Source: Oegoconia quadripuncta (Eukaryota > Arthropoda > Insecta > Lepidoptera > Autostichidae). Taken from it: a stretch of DNA of 64,000 nt. How positions within the stretch are numbered: the stretch's first letter is position 1; every line of letters starts with the position of its first letter. The notes beneath the pieces are model-generated. The model saw nothing but the letters and a program-made list of their open reading frames with translations. It did not search any database and was not told the DNA's origin. The translations under genes and the position numbers were made by a program. This document shows, piece by piece, positions 1 to 10,849 of the stretch. The stretch covers positions 14,772,414 to 14,836,413 of the forward strand of contig OX438749.1 in assembly GCA_949316235.1 (NCBI GenBank). Reading direction: 5' to 3'.

Positions 1-62
1 ACAGAAATAAATATACACAGTACAAAATAGCGATGACAGCTACTGTAGTTGGAAACTGTAGT

Positions 63-379
63 GTAGCTATAAACGCCCATCTCCAAAGCGACAGTGTACC
101 AACGAATGTATTGTTATACTTAGCATTATATAAAATAAATATTGTAACACAACAGAACTAATAATTATAACAACACCACCAAAATGAAACAAAGAAAGAA
201 AAATTACAAAAAAATCTTAAGTAGCTATAAACGCCCATCTCCAAAGCGACAGTGTACCAACGAATGTATTGTTATACTTAGCATTATATAAAATAAATAT
301 TGTAACACAACAGAACTAATAATTATAACAACACCACCAAAATGAAACAAAGAAAGAAAAATTACAAAAAAAATCTTAA
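63..379. repeat. Tandem duplication, two 158-159 bp units
   Basis: Two head-to-tail units (about 63-220 and 221-379) start with GTAGCTATAAACGCCCATCT and end in an A-rich stretch followed by ATCTTAA. By eye they differ only by one A in a homopolymer. The near identity implies a recent duplication or an assembly duplicate. No coding potential is seen. Confidence 0.9.
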
Positions 380-414
380 GTAGGTATCTACATAACTGAC
401 AATTGTTGTTTTGT

Positions 415-649
<235 letters not shown>

Positions 650-724
650 TTGTATGTATGTGTATAATACCTATATTTACTTAATATAAAAAATAAAGCA
701 TGTAAAAAGAATAAAACAAATCCG

Positions 725-925
725 TCTCTTTCCGTGGGCGTCATACACGGAGCGGAGCCTTTAGGATTTTCCACCAAAAAACATCTATAGATTTGCAGTT
801 TTAAAGGTGATGGGCTCACCCTCTGTCACGTGTGCATTGCTAAATGCTAATGTTAGGGATATCTCTGACCAACCCATTTGGAATAAAGGTCGTGCCGTTA
901 CTACTAGTGTCTTTAGTTCCTTTTT
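725..925 (+). repeat. Interspersed repeat, family Y
   Basis: The block with TTTCCACCAAAAAACATCTA, the GATGGGCTCACC region and GATATCTCTGACC recurs at 30414-30522 (same strand), and on the opposite strand at 17826-17955 plus 18187-18250 and at 39768-39995. It is probably an old non-autonomous retroelement; the class is not recognised. The flanking AATTTAAGAGCTATGCTCTT segment (988-1050) recurs at 41350-41402. Confidence 0.6.
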
Positions 926-1136
926 ATATCTAGTCGATTTTGTTGATTTTTGAATACTTATATTATTAATGTTTGTATGGCTTCTATTCAATTTAAGAGC
1001 TATGCTCTTGTCAGTGGAGTAATGACCACGTCTCTCTACTTTCCGCCCTCGTTTTAAACTCTTTTACACGACACTCTTTCTTTCTTTTTTTTTTCTTTTA
1101 CTTGGTCAAAGTAATTACGCCTAGGTCTTGTATAGC

Positions 1137-1830
1137 TTAATCAATCAATAATGTTTTATTTTCATCGGTAAAATTTACACTAGATAATTGATCCACCAAA
1201 AATTTAGCAAAATAACCGACTTCAGTAAGGTTCCAATATCTACCAACCTGGTGATAAACCCTATCAAACAAAAAATAATCATCAAAATAACGAAAATAGG
1301 GGTAAATATGAAACCACACTGGAAGCATGTCCTATTAAATAAAAAAAGAATTTTCCAAATCGGTTTAAAAATGACCGAGTTCCGATTTAACAAATTGTGT
1401 TGGTAGCCATCTCTGATCTTCTCCGTCACATCCACTTCAACAAATGATACTCTCTGAATGCAAATTCTCGACTCGTTGGTGTCGATACCAAAATAGCTGT
1501 ATGTGTGCCTGTAATATGTGAGGAGTTCCCTCAATTCCTCATAGATCCCATCATCAGAACAAGATTACGATGAACATGGAAACACCCTAGAAGTATGTGC
1601 CATTATATAAAAGAATTTTCTGTATCGGTTTATAAATCAATTGTGTTTTATAAATTTGTTGTTTCATGTACATACTTAATTTATTTAAGTAAGATATCAA
1701 TACATTATACATACATACATACACATATAATTACACTTAAAAATATCACCCGCCTGCCTTGGGCAGTCGAGTAAAAATACAACCGAATTGATAACCAACC
1801 TCCTTTTTGTAGCCGTTTAAAAATAGTCAG
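1137..1830. repeat. Degenerate repeat with diverged internal duplication
   Basis: Two diverged segments, about 1306-1385 and 1575-1650, share an AAAGAATTTTCC-like core followed by ATCGGTTTA. A third short block (1780-1830) has the CCGAATTGATAACC motif that I associate with common lepidopteran repeats. A minus-strand frame at 1175-1534 has no recognisable domain and is treated as chance. Confidence 0.35.
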
Positions 1831-2251
1831 TTTTTGAAGCTACCACGCGGTCGGAATTACCAGTTCTTGTTTGAGAAGAAGGCCGAAAGTTCTTTTTTTA
1901 TACGTCCGATTTATTGTACTTAATATAGGTATAGCTTGATCTGAGACATATCACTGGGATCAAAAACCAAACATATAAATCGAAGTTAAAAAGTCTGTTG
2001 AAGTCACGTCGCTCATAATTTCTTGGGATTAAATTAGATAGGTACATTTCTTTAAAGTGTTCAAAAGTCTTCCTGAACTTTCAAGATAACAATTCAGATA
2101 TTTTTAAATCAAAGTTATTATAATGATGACGGTTCCTATCACTTGGAATATTGATGGTCTTCCGAACTTTAAATTGAAATCAATTTCCTCCCTGTCAATA
2201 TATAATTAATTTCTTACACTGAGGTTTATTTGAGTCATAAAGAATTATGAC

Positions 2252-2289
2252 TTTGTGCGTCGGGTGTTAGAAAACACCCGACGCACAAA
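2252..2289. repeat. Perfect 17-bp hairpin, 4-nt loop
   Basis: TTTGTGCGTCGGGTGTT (2252-2268) pairs perfectly with 2273-2289 around an AGAA loop. It lies at the left edge of repeat family X and may be a terminal hairpin of that element. Confidence 0.9.
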
Positions 2290-2860
2290 CCAGGATGTTA
2301 TAAGTTGAAAATTTCTAGTTGTGTTATATATCTGTCTCTGGCATACTAGTGCTAAAACGGCTGAACAAATTTGTAAACGGTTTCTCGAAAAATGGACGTT
2401 TGCCAGATAATTCATAGCCTTGTTTGATGGAAATTGGTTCAGGCGTTTCGAACATATTTGACGACCCGTTTGGTGTAATGGTTAGCAACTCTGACGACTA
2501 TACCAAAAGGTTGCGGGTTCGAATCCCGCTAGGGGCATATGTTTGTGTGATGAATACGGACATGTGTACCCGAGTTATGGATGTTTCATTTATAATAAGT
2601 ATTTATTTACAAAAAAAAAAATGTATTTATGTATTATATCAACCATCTGGTACCCACAACACAAGCATATAGTTGCTTACTGTGGAACTAGATGGCGCTG
2701 TGTGTATGTCTAAGGATATTTATTTATTTATTTATTTATATTTAACGTTTAACGCAGCTGCTTTGTGTACCCAAAATATATTATTATTATTATTTCGTCC
2801 GGGTTTTTTTAATTTTGAATTTATGTTTCAAATATATAAACTTTACAGGTATTGAGTGGT
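2290..2860 (+). mobile_element. Repeat family X copy, split by a SINE
   Basis: Segments before and after the SINE at 2457-2745 match other window copies at 11940-12250 (plus) and 43500-43890 (minus). Shared features are a TTATAAGTT start, a statement-like AAACGGCTGAACAAATTT region, TTTGATGG, and a 3' block with GGGTTTTTTTAATTTTGAAT followed by TTTATGTT. It is non-coding; class unknown. Confidence 0.5.
2454..2747 (+). mobile_element. tRNA-derived SINE (SINE1, tail A)
   Basis: The head has an A-box-like TGGTGTAATGGTTAG and a B box GGTTCGAATCC, as in Pol III-transcribed tRNA-derived SINEs. The tail (ATCAACCATCTGGTA, then GGAACTAGATGGCGCTGTGT) ends in TTTA repeats. It is bounded by a probable 10-bp target duplication, ATATTTGACG (2454-2463) and ATATTTAACG (2738-2747), and sits inside repeat family X. 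Non-autonomous; relies on a LINE. Confidence 0.85.
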
Positions 2861-2983
2861 ATGATGACGTAAAAGTTTACAATAGCTCTAAATCATATAG
2901 AGATTGTATCAAATTATTATGAATAATAAGGAAAGAAGGAAATTTTCAGTACCATTATGGACGAAATTCAGTGATTGAGGGAC

Positions 2984-3101
2984 TTTTTTTTTATGCATAA
3001 CGGGTTAGCACTTGACCTCAATCACACCGGATGTTAAGCGAAGATGAGGCCGAAGGTGGAAACGTACTGACCCGGAAACCTCATCTTATTGAGGGGACTG
3101 A
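2984..3101 (-). mobile_element. SINE2 3' fragment
   Basis: Matches the 3' half of the SINE2 consensus visible at 19417-19756, in reverse: A-rich tail, AACGGGTTAGCACTTGACCT, then GGTGGAAACGTACTGACCCG. The tRNA-like head is missing. Confidence 0.8.
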
Positions 3102-3835
3102 AAATTTTTATTAGGTGCGCGAATTTAGTACTGTTTACAAGCGCTCAAAAAACTGAAAAGAACATTCTTCGTTGTAATCAACCTTGTCCTTTTAAACTAT
3201 ATCTTCGGAATTACGAGTATTATCAAGGTACTCGTATATAGTCGACACTTGTAGCAAATCCAATTTCAATACTACTACGGTAACAGTGTACATATTCCAA
3301 CCGGTATGCTAAATGCAATGAAAGATCGATAAATACATAAAAAATTAACACACAAAAACACTAGTGTGGACGAGTGCGAATGACGAATTCACACGAGCGC
3401 AATGAACCTGCTCCGGTAGCGTCGGAAAATGTTTCAGAATTATTTATATCAATCTCGGACTCACTGCCAATGAAACTAGACTATTAATACATTTTCTGCT
3501 ACGAATGAAGGGGAGAAAATGTGTATATACGAATACAGCTATGTATCTAAACTAATAATGTGTAATGTTAATATTAAATGTAAATTATATTGTCTTTTCT
3601 TACCTATCATAATCACGGAGAAAACGTGTTCCAGACTTTCCGTGCTTTAAATTTTACTACTTTAAATTCTTTTTTTACTTTTTTAAGAATTCCTCGTTTC
3701 GTTTTCTTTTTCATTGTGTATACATTATATCAGGCATCTTATGTCGAAATAAAATATTATATAATGAAAGAAATTATACTATTATCTGATATAGCTTAAA
3801 CCAAACTTTAAAGATTGAACTCCAAACAACGCATT
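3102..3835. other. No recognised feature
   Basis: AT-rich sequence. The open frame at 3590-3799 is low-complexity and has no recognisable motif. I see no gene. Confidence 0.4.
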
Positions 3836-3905
3836 TCAATAATACAATACAATACAAATACACTTTATAGCACAAAAGGAAAATATACATTTTACAAATC
3901 ACAAT
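3836..3905 (-). mobile_element. 3' end of ATTGT-tailed retroelement (family Z)
   Basis: AATACAATACAATACAAATA followed by CACTTTAT is the reverse complement of the CAATAAAG...(TTGTA)n ending seen in full at 62905-63072. Only the 3' end remains. The next about 400 bp (3955-4310) hold a degenerate minus-strand frame that weakly resembles 17300-17490, probably an old shared repeat. Confidence 0.55.
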
Positions 3906-4748
3906 AGTGTAATGTGCATCACAAAATATGGGACCAAAATATCTATAGGATGCCCCGAGAGAGATTACTTCGTATCACCCGCTGATGTGTCACTATCCAA
4001 CCTCTTTGTAGATTCTGTTCTCCTGGTGCTTCTAATAATTTAGGTGCATTATAAACAAAATACATTTGCAAAGAACACGAATATTGAATTTGCACAGATT
4101 CTTTGCCTTTATTTCTTTTTAAATTCACATAGTGCTCTCTAATTGTCGTTTAAAAATAATCCGAAGTACATAATAAATAAATTCTTTAAAATTATCAGTC
4201 ATGGATAAATCGTTCCAAATTGATATGTAATGGAATTTAAATACTTCTTGGCGTTTCATGGATTCCAAATTCAAAATCACTCTTATTTCTTCAAATTAGC
4301 TCTCCTAGAATACTAATATCTGTCTTTTGTTTGCATTATATAATGGCAACATTTATATATTATAATATTTTTGAGATAAATATTATTACGGTACCTACTT
4401 ATACAGGGCGTCCCAAAGTTATGGGACATGAAGGGGAAGTACCTTAAATATCGTAGATAGTGAATTTTGCTCAAAGAAGACTTTATGTTATTTTTAAAAG
4501 TTAGTAATTCTGCATTCATAGATTTTCTAAAAATTATTTGCTTCGGCTGGGAATCGAACCGACTCAAATGTGAAAAAAAAAAACCCTACTTTTATGATGC
4601 CAATCGAAAGAATAGCTAAAAAATAATAACTCTGCCTAAGTAACATAGTATTTTAAAAGAAAGGAACAACGTGAAATTAATCATTTTAATCAAATAAAAA
4701 ACATACATGAAACTGCCGTAGTCAATTAAGTAGGTATTTTTTTGTAAA

Positions 4749-5810
4749 TTAATTAATTAAATGCTCAAAATGTGATCCCTCTTGTCTTACGCAAATCGCC
4801 AATCTTTTAATGAGCCCGCTGCCTGTTGATTTTCTAATCATTTTATGGTGAACACTCGATGTGATATGGCACAATTCTGTTTGCAACTCGCCTACGTTCT
4901 CGTATCGCTTTTTGTATAGCATATCTTTCACGTATCCCCAAAAGAAGAAATCTAATGGTGTGAGGTCCGGGGATCTGGCCGGCCATCTAATCGGTCCATT
5001 TGTACCAATCCATGTAGGAAAACATTCATTTAGAAAATCTGCTGCTCTCCGACTATTATGAGCCGGAGCTCCATCTTGTTGGAAAATTAAGTTTTCTTGC
5101 TCCGCCGCGGAATGGTTTCTTATCTTATCCCTTAAAATTTGAAGTATTCCTAAATACTTTTCTGTGTTCAAGGTTCCTTGGTAAAAATGGATTAAGAAAA
5201 CCCGGTTTTTTAAAAGTCCGCACCAACAGTTGAGTGAAAAACGCACTTGGTTATTAGTTTCAGTCACTCGTAGGGGATTTTCTTTAGACCAAATACGATT
5301 ATTGTTGCGGTTATACATACCGTTATTGCTAAAGTTAGATTCGTCTGTCCAAATAATATTATCCAAAAAATTTGGATCTTCGAGCAATCGTGCCTGGATA
5401 TCAAGACAGAAATTTTTTCTCCTTTCTGTATCGCCCGGAAGTAATTTTTGAACCAATCGTCCTTCAACATAACTCTTAAAACCGTGTTTTTTTAATACAC
5501 GGTGTATTTTACTTTTTGAAACTCCAATTTCATGTTCTCCTTCTCTCACCGATGCTTTCGGAAAAGCCGAAAAGTAAATTAAAATACCAAGTTCTTCGTC
5601 GTTGATCGTATGGTTTTCTTGCTGTGGTTCTCTTGGGCGTTTATCGAAACGTCCCAGAGTTTTCAAATTGTTCACAAGCCTTTTCAAAACTTTACGAGAC
5701 GGTATTTGTCTATCAGGATATTTTACGCCATACCACCGCAAACTTCTAGAGATATCTTTATCGTTCAAAAAATATGCTTCCATTAGATCAAAACTTACTT
5801 GATATGCCAT
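4749..5810 (-). CDS. Mariner-like transposase, 353 aa (copy A)
   Basis: Cut-and-paste DNA transposase that would bind the element's own inverted repeats and insert at TA. Residues 1-60 resemble the helix-turn-helix N-terminal domain seen in a group of arthropod transposases (YPDRQIPSRKVLKRL, the pattern I associate with DUF4817), and a second HTH-like stretch follows at about 75-112. The RNase H-like catalytic core shows WTDES (D156), FQQDGAPAH (D246) and WPARSPDLTPLDFFFWG (D287). I count 40 residues between the second and third Asp, so this is not the 34 of classical mariners and is nearer the DD41D/rosa-like groups; that clade assignment is an inference. The frame has no stops or frameshifts and the protein is identical to that of copy B. 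Start ATG at 5808-5810 is preceded by an insect-like context (CGAAC). Confidence 0.95.
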   Translation of the reverse strand: MAYQVSFDLMEAYFLNDKDISRSLRWYGVKYPDRQIPSRKVLKRLVNNLKTLGRFDKRPREPQQENHTINDEELGILIYFSAFPKASVREGEHEIGVSKSKIHRVLKKHGFKSYVEGRLVQKLLPGDTERRKNFCLDIQARLLEDPNFLDNIIWTDESNFSNNGMYNRNNNRIWSKENPLRVTETNNQVRFSLNCWCGLLKNRVFLIHFYQGTLNTEKYLGILQILRDKIRNHSAAEQENLIFQQDGAPAHNSRRAADFLNECFPTWIGTNGPIRWPARSPDLTPLDFFFWGYVKDMLYKKRYENVGELQTELCHITSSVHHKMIRKSTGSGLIKRLAICVRQEGSHFEHLIN

Positions 5811-5869
5811 GTTCGCAATAAATTAACACAATAACACTTGTGTAAGTGAATTGAGACTAAACAGATCAA

Positions 5870-6010
5870 TATCCGAAAAACAAACGCTCGCACATACTGT
5901 TCCATTTTCAAATTTAAGAACAACATTTAAAAATATCACTTCTTTTTACAATATCTTAAAAAGTATGCATTCAAACAAACGCTGTCATAAACTGTTCCAT
6001 TTTCAAATTA
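5870..6010. repeat. Subterminal direct repeat in copy A
   Basis: Two copies of a motif ending in AACAAACGCT...ACTGTTCCATTTTCAAAT (about 5878-5921 and 5974-6010 on plus) lie upstream of the transposase start. The same pair exists in copy B at about 34418-34451 and 34512-34543. Position and spacing could fit a subterminal transposase-binding or promoter repeat; function is inferred only. Confidence 0.6.
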
Positions 6011-6526
6011 TAAATTATTTATTTTTGTTTTTAATTTGCCTTCTGTCTAGCTTACAGAGGACGTATTGAAATACAAGTTTTATCATTTCATCTACACGTG
6101 CACTTATAATAAGGAAAACTATGTTAGTACCTATTTTATGAAGTGGGTACTTATTTACGAATAATCAATGCTATCTTTGGAATGATAATATCGCTACTTT
6201 TCGAACGTCGTCGGCAATAAATAACTTTCTTGAAATTTGACTCAATCATTTTATGTTGTTCCTTTCTTTTAAAATACTATGTTACTTAGGCAGAGTTATT
6301 ATTTTTTAGCTATTCTTTCGATTGGCATCATAAAAGTAGGGTGTTTTTTTTTTCACATTTAAGTCGGTTCGATTCCCAGCCGAAGCAAGTAATTTTTAGA
6401 AAATCTATGAATGCAGAATTACTAACTTTTAAAAATAACATAAAGTCTTCTTTGAGCAAAATTCACTATCTACGATATTTAAGGTACTTCCCCTTCATGT
6501 CCCATAACTTTGGGACGCCCTGTATA

Positions 6527-7530
6527 TTGTCCGTCATTTAAAGAAAAGGTTTCAGAAAACATTATTAATTTTAAAAATGTATCACTGTCCGTGAAAAAAA
6601 TAAGAAAGAAACAAAGCGCGTTTCACAATTGCGAGAGATAAATTCGTAGCAGGCGGTCGTCTCATTTACATCGAGAACACTTTACGTTCTCTCCTCTCTG
6701 ACCGTTGCGCGTCGCACGACGTTTCCAACCTCCCAGGAGTCACCATTTGCATTCTATACCAATTACTTTTTACAAGTTCACTAATTTTGTCTGTAGAGAT
6801 AAATTACGGGAACGTCGTCCTGTCGTTTAGACTGTTCGCACGCTAAATTGACCGAGTATTTGTTTTTCCGCGCCCTACTATTGGTAGGTCCATTACCAAG
6901 ATTGGTTCGTGTTTGCCAATTAAAGTGATGTGAAACGATGTTGGAACTAGTAGGTGTGTGATGTCGATAAAGAGGTGAATGGCGAGTCTAACTCGGATGA
7001 ATTCGGCAAATTCCGGAATGTATTCTCATGCGACATTCGATTTTTAAATACGGAAACCTAGGACCGACTAAGCTACGAATCTGCCCTTTGGACTACTCCT
7101 CCTTCAAAGAGTTGGCAATACTTTTGGTTAATGTATTGGGTGATTAGAGGGCTAGCAGCTACTTGGGCCAGTGCATAAGTCTGGCGATATAACGTGGTAA
7201 CGCCGCGAACTTTATGGGCGCCTGGTACAAGTGATCTACTTATAAGGTGAACATTATATCCCAGGGCCTTTTTTCTTTTTATAGTATATTTTGTGTTAAT
7301 CTTTTAACTGCCAACAAATTGAGTACTTTTTCATGAAATAATATCATCTCTTTTCAAATTGTGAACAACGAGTGTATAAATAATTCAAACTCTTCAGAAA
7401 TACTATTCAATGGTGTGTTGAATTATAATCTACAATTTGCACTTTCCTATCAATTTTGCAGAACTTCACTTACGAGGTATGTTTGTTTCCTAAATTGCCA
7501 CAAAAACAAAGTCTAATGTGTAAGTGTAAT
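6527..7530. other. No recognised feature
   Basis: Mixed-composition sequence flanking copy A. It includes a moderately GC-rich stretch (about 6640-6760) but no open frame or repeat that I can place. Confidence 0.4.
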
Positions 7531-7532
7531 AC

Positions 7533-7601
7533 TGTTAGAGTGACTAAGTTTTGGTCCAATAAAATTTGAAATTTGCCTCGACACGAAAAGAAGAAGAAAT
7601 G
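7533..7601 (+). pseudogene. LINE 3' terminus scrap
   Basis: GTTAGAGTGACTAAGTTTTG followed by TCCAATAAAATTTGA encodes RVTKFWSNKI-stop. This matches the C-terminus of the LINE on the minus strand at 16155-16400 (RVAKFWSNKI-stop), including the following GCCTCGACACGAAAAGAAG. Only the final codons and 3' UTR remain. Confidence 0.75.
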
Positions 7602-8559
7602 TAATTCTGCAATGCGTTTATATATAATTTGAACCATTTACATTCACAACTACCAAGCACTTTTTTTGTGGAATATAGGACTTCTCTTATTCCTTTACTT
7701 AACTATTGGGTAATAAATCATATAGCAATAACAGAGGTGCTTTCCTTCCCGAGGGTTGTCGCGACGTTTTACACTTCGGTATTTATTAATAAGTTTGTTT
7801 GATAAGGATTCGAGGCCTGGCCCTCGGAGTGCGCTAAGAGTTCCGGGGAACTTCGGGCAAAGTGGATACTTACTGAGGTTAATGCTTTTCGAGATCGAAA
7901 ATACTCTCTTAATTTTTGTACATTTTAAATTACGCCAACTTCAGAAAATCTTCTTTTACTTACTTTCGGTAAGATTTATCTACTCTTATAACGTCGCGTC
8001 AAAAGTTGGTTGATTAACTATTGAATTCCATACACAGAGAAAAGTTTACATTAACTTATGTGAGTCTACAATTTCCGAACGGTATTACGATTGTAAATGT
8101 TATAAATTATACATGCTACATAATAGTAGTGTAGTAATTATGCAGCTACGAAGTAAAGAGGTTCATTTTCACATTATTACAATACGAGTGCTATTAGGTG
8201 AGTTTCATAATAAACTGCACGAGTGTTTAATTTTTCAATGATCATATAATAATTTTATAAAAAAACAACAATAACAAATCACATTATACTCAAGTTTGCT
8301 GAGTTAATTGCAGCACTATTTTCATGAGAATACACTATCACAGTAATGTTTTGTACCGGCCTCATATAACTAAAAGTATACCAGGAGCATAGAACCTGTA
8401 GTATGGCAACACGTACTTTAATTCTCCCTGGAAAAAATGTGCCATTTAGGTGATCTACAACGACGTGAAAGCGAGAAACAAACATACTTTATTTATAATA
8501 TTACTATGATATAAATTTTAATGACTGTGTTTGCATTAACTACTACTATTTTGCAAATA
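7602..8559. other. No recognised feature
   Basis: No gene or placed repeat. The open frames at 7756-8013 and 8279-8485 have no recognisable motif. Confidence 0.4.
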
Positions 8560-8715
8560 AGCCTCTCCGAAGGTCCACCGCAGATTTGGTTTTACAATCC
8601 AGTCGCTTCCAGCCGCTCGACGCAGATTTACGCTTTATCCAACTGGAGGGCGTCGTTCCAACTATGTTTGTCTAGTCGTGGTTACAATTCTAGACCTCGC
8701 TATCGGTTCTGTGAC
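8560..8715 (-). pseudogene. Degenerate RTE-type LINE C-terminus
   Basis: On minus the frame reads RRPPVG, then RRAAGSDW, then WTFGEAY. This is the usual GRPPxRWxDD...AGxxW...WRxLxEAY ending of lepidopteran LINE ORF2 proteins that finish in a GATGATGA tail. It contains stop codons and is a dead fragment. The adjacent hairpin (8721-8754) borders it. Confidence 0.65.
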
Positions 8716-8720
8716 GTGTT

Positions 8721-8754
8721 TATAATGGAACTCATGTATATGAGTTCCATTATA
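8721..8754. repeat. Perfect 15-bp hairpin, 4-nt loop
   Basis: TATAATGGAACTCAT (8721-8735) is perfectly complementary to 8740-8754 around GTAT. No terminator or mobile-element context is evident. Confidence 0.9.
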
Positions 8755-8809
8755 TTGTGGTGTCTATATTCTGCAGTAAGCGCAAAAAAGGGTGATGGGT
8801 TTACATGAG

Positions 8810-10740
8810 CGAAGAGTCTGTCTGACACGTCTTCAAAACGTCAGGCGCGAAGTAAGAGAATATCTACTTTGATGGAGACAGGTTGTTAAAATGGTTAAAC
8901 CAAATGCCCTTTTGTAAAGTTTCTAATATCAATCTCATTTTTTGTTGAACTGCTGGTGATTTCTTTTCTAATTAACATCGATACATGTTTGTATCAATTT
9001 AAATTTAAAATATGATGTATTCGTAATTTCGAATGTTTCTTGTAAATTGATTTCAAACTCGCAAATATATGGCTTTCAACATTTCACAAGGATGTTACCT
9101 AATATGTTTATTTATTACGATCTCTTTCAATTCGGTTTCTTTACCTCACCAAAGCTTTACTCTAGCTCTCGTCTGACCTCGTTCGTTTTATGGCTAACGA
9201 AAATAGACGCCAGCGGAGCGTTTCATTTCTCAGCCTTAGTAGTTCTACCGTATTTTTACCGCATTAGGATCGAGTAATTAATACGAAAAACGAAACTTGT
9301 ATTCCTACGTTAGTTTCGCTCGGATCACCTACGACAGCATAAGTAATATGAACTTTCCCATCAACTCGTGTTCAGAGGCTCTTATTGAAAAACTTGGCGA
9401 GGGAAGTCTTGTTGTTTCTAGGTCAGTGGATCGTGGCCCGCAACTTTCGGAACGACAAACTTCGCCTTTGTGATTTAGATCGACGGTAGTTGACTCTTTG
9501 CCACTTAAAACTAGGAAATTATTTTAGCCTGACGTTTGTCGCGACTTAAGAACAAAAGTTTCCTGTGCGTCGTCATATTAACAAATCACTTGTCGAAGAA
9601 ATTTTGCTTCAAATTCGTATGATCTTGATCGTGATGATCAAAGAATATTTTTGTGGGAGGTTGGTGATTTGTAGAAGGGTTTAGGGCTCGTGTTATTTAT
9701 TCCATACAAATTTTCAAATCCAAAACATTCGAAATGAGTAAATCGTTTCCATTGAAACTTACTATACTTACTATTACTCATAAGCAGGATACCTAAGCAA
9801 GATTTAGTACTGGAATAAATATATTCTACTAATCCCAAATTCTTCTTCTTTGGACTATGGACATAACAACCCCCTTTAAACATGTAACGCAACATATACT
9901 ACTACCCACTCCTAGACTTGAAAAATGTGAAGAGCGCTGTTTGCGAAAACATCGAGAAATTGCTCACTTTTATTTCTGCGGCTCATTAGTCTCGTGTTGG
10001 TATGCTACAGTTATGAAAATTATTAAGCATAAAAGTATTAATGTATCGGTAAGTATGAAAGGTTACAGCGACTCCATTTGAATGTCGCCATATGTTATCG
10101 ATAAGTAGTCTGCAGGTGTTTATTATAGCTTGTCATTTAGTCGATTGTAGATGGAAGCAAACATTTAAAAAATATTAATGGCATTCACCTATATTCATCT
10201 CTAATGCCTTGGCCCGGTCTCGACCATCATACTAAATATGACAGAATTTCTTTAAAAGAAAATTATTCATATTGCACTTCTATGGAGTAGGTGATCTGTG
10301 CCTCTGTCGATATATGTATCATGGATCTAACGGAATTTGGTCAACGTACAACTACTATGTGAAAACTATCCCATTATAGCTTCGTTACGGGAGAACTTCG
10401 TTGGATTGATCATCTGGGTCTAAAGGAATATTTTGGTGATACAATTATTACAATTATAAATCATTCCATTCCTTGAACTTGCAATTCAAATGCAAATAAT
10501 AAACAAATTAAAGTAGCTTAATCATTTAAGCCGTCCATTTTGCATTGAGGAAGTTTCAAGACAGTTATAATTGCTTTCGACCTATCTGATGGCTTTCGTC
10601 GAGTCATTGTTTAGCTGAAATCCGAGGATAAGATGCTTTTATCAAGCAATGTTAGATGGTGAGGTAGGTATGCTGATTATATTTAAAATCTTTGATTGCT
10701 CTACATGCAGCGATTGAATAATAAATAATAAAAAATAAAC
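8810..10740. other. No recognised feature
   Basis: Nearly 2 kb without a supported gene or repeat. Somewhat GC-richer blocks lie at about 9140-9270 and 9400-9560. Open frames at 9047-9277, 9638-9895 and 9857-10081 show no motif I recognise. This could be intron or intergenic host DNA. Confidence 0.4.
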
Positions 10741-10742
10741 AT

Positions 10743-10783
10743 AGTGGTCAGAGTTGCTAACCACTACACTAAACAGGTCGTCG
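10743..10783 (-). mobile_element. SINE1 head fragment
   Basis: The reverse complement reads GACGACCTGTTTAGTGTAGT followed by GGTTAGCAACTC, the A-box portion of SINE1. The B box and tail are absent. Confidence 0.75.
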
Positions 10784-10849
10784 TTGAAGGAGTGTTTGTT
10801 GTTGAAATTATTTATCCTACTTTATTTCGTAACGTTAAGGCGTTGGAAT

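Larger units (their letters stand above)
4402..6524 (-). mobile_element. Mariner-like transposon, copy A (complete)
   Basis: A complete 2.12-kb Tc1/mariner-superfamily element. Each end starts TACAGGGCGTCCCAAAGTTA and the inverted repeats run about 270 bp (4402-4670 and 6257-6524), unusually long for the superfamily. TA dinucleotides at 4400-4401 and 6525-6526 fit the usual TA target duplication, although the end is TATA-symmetric so the exact boundary is ambiguous by 2 bp. It carries one intact transposase gene. Copy B at 33898-36021 differs by only a few bases by eye (for example C/T in the TIR near 6473 and G/T near 5950). The inverted repeats contain a Pol III B-box-like GGTTCGATTCC. Confidence 0.97.

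Noticed and set aside
1175..1534. 119-residue minus-strand frame with hydrophobic C-terminus
   Set aside because: No recognisable domain, AT-rich composition, and it overlaps a degenerate interspersed repeat.
6341..6541. Short frames in the transposon ends (66-107 residues, FDSQPKQ...)
   Set aside because: They lie wholly in the inverted repeats of the mariner-like elements and occur at every TIR.
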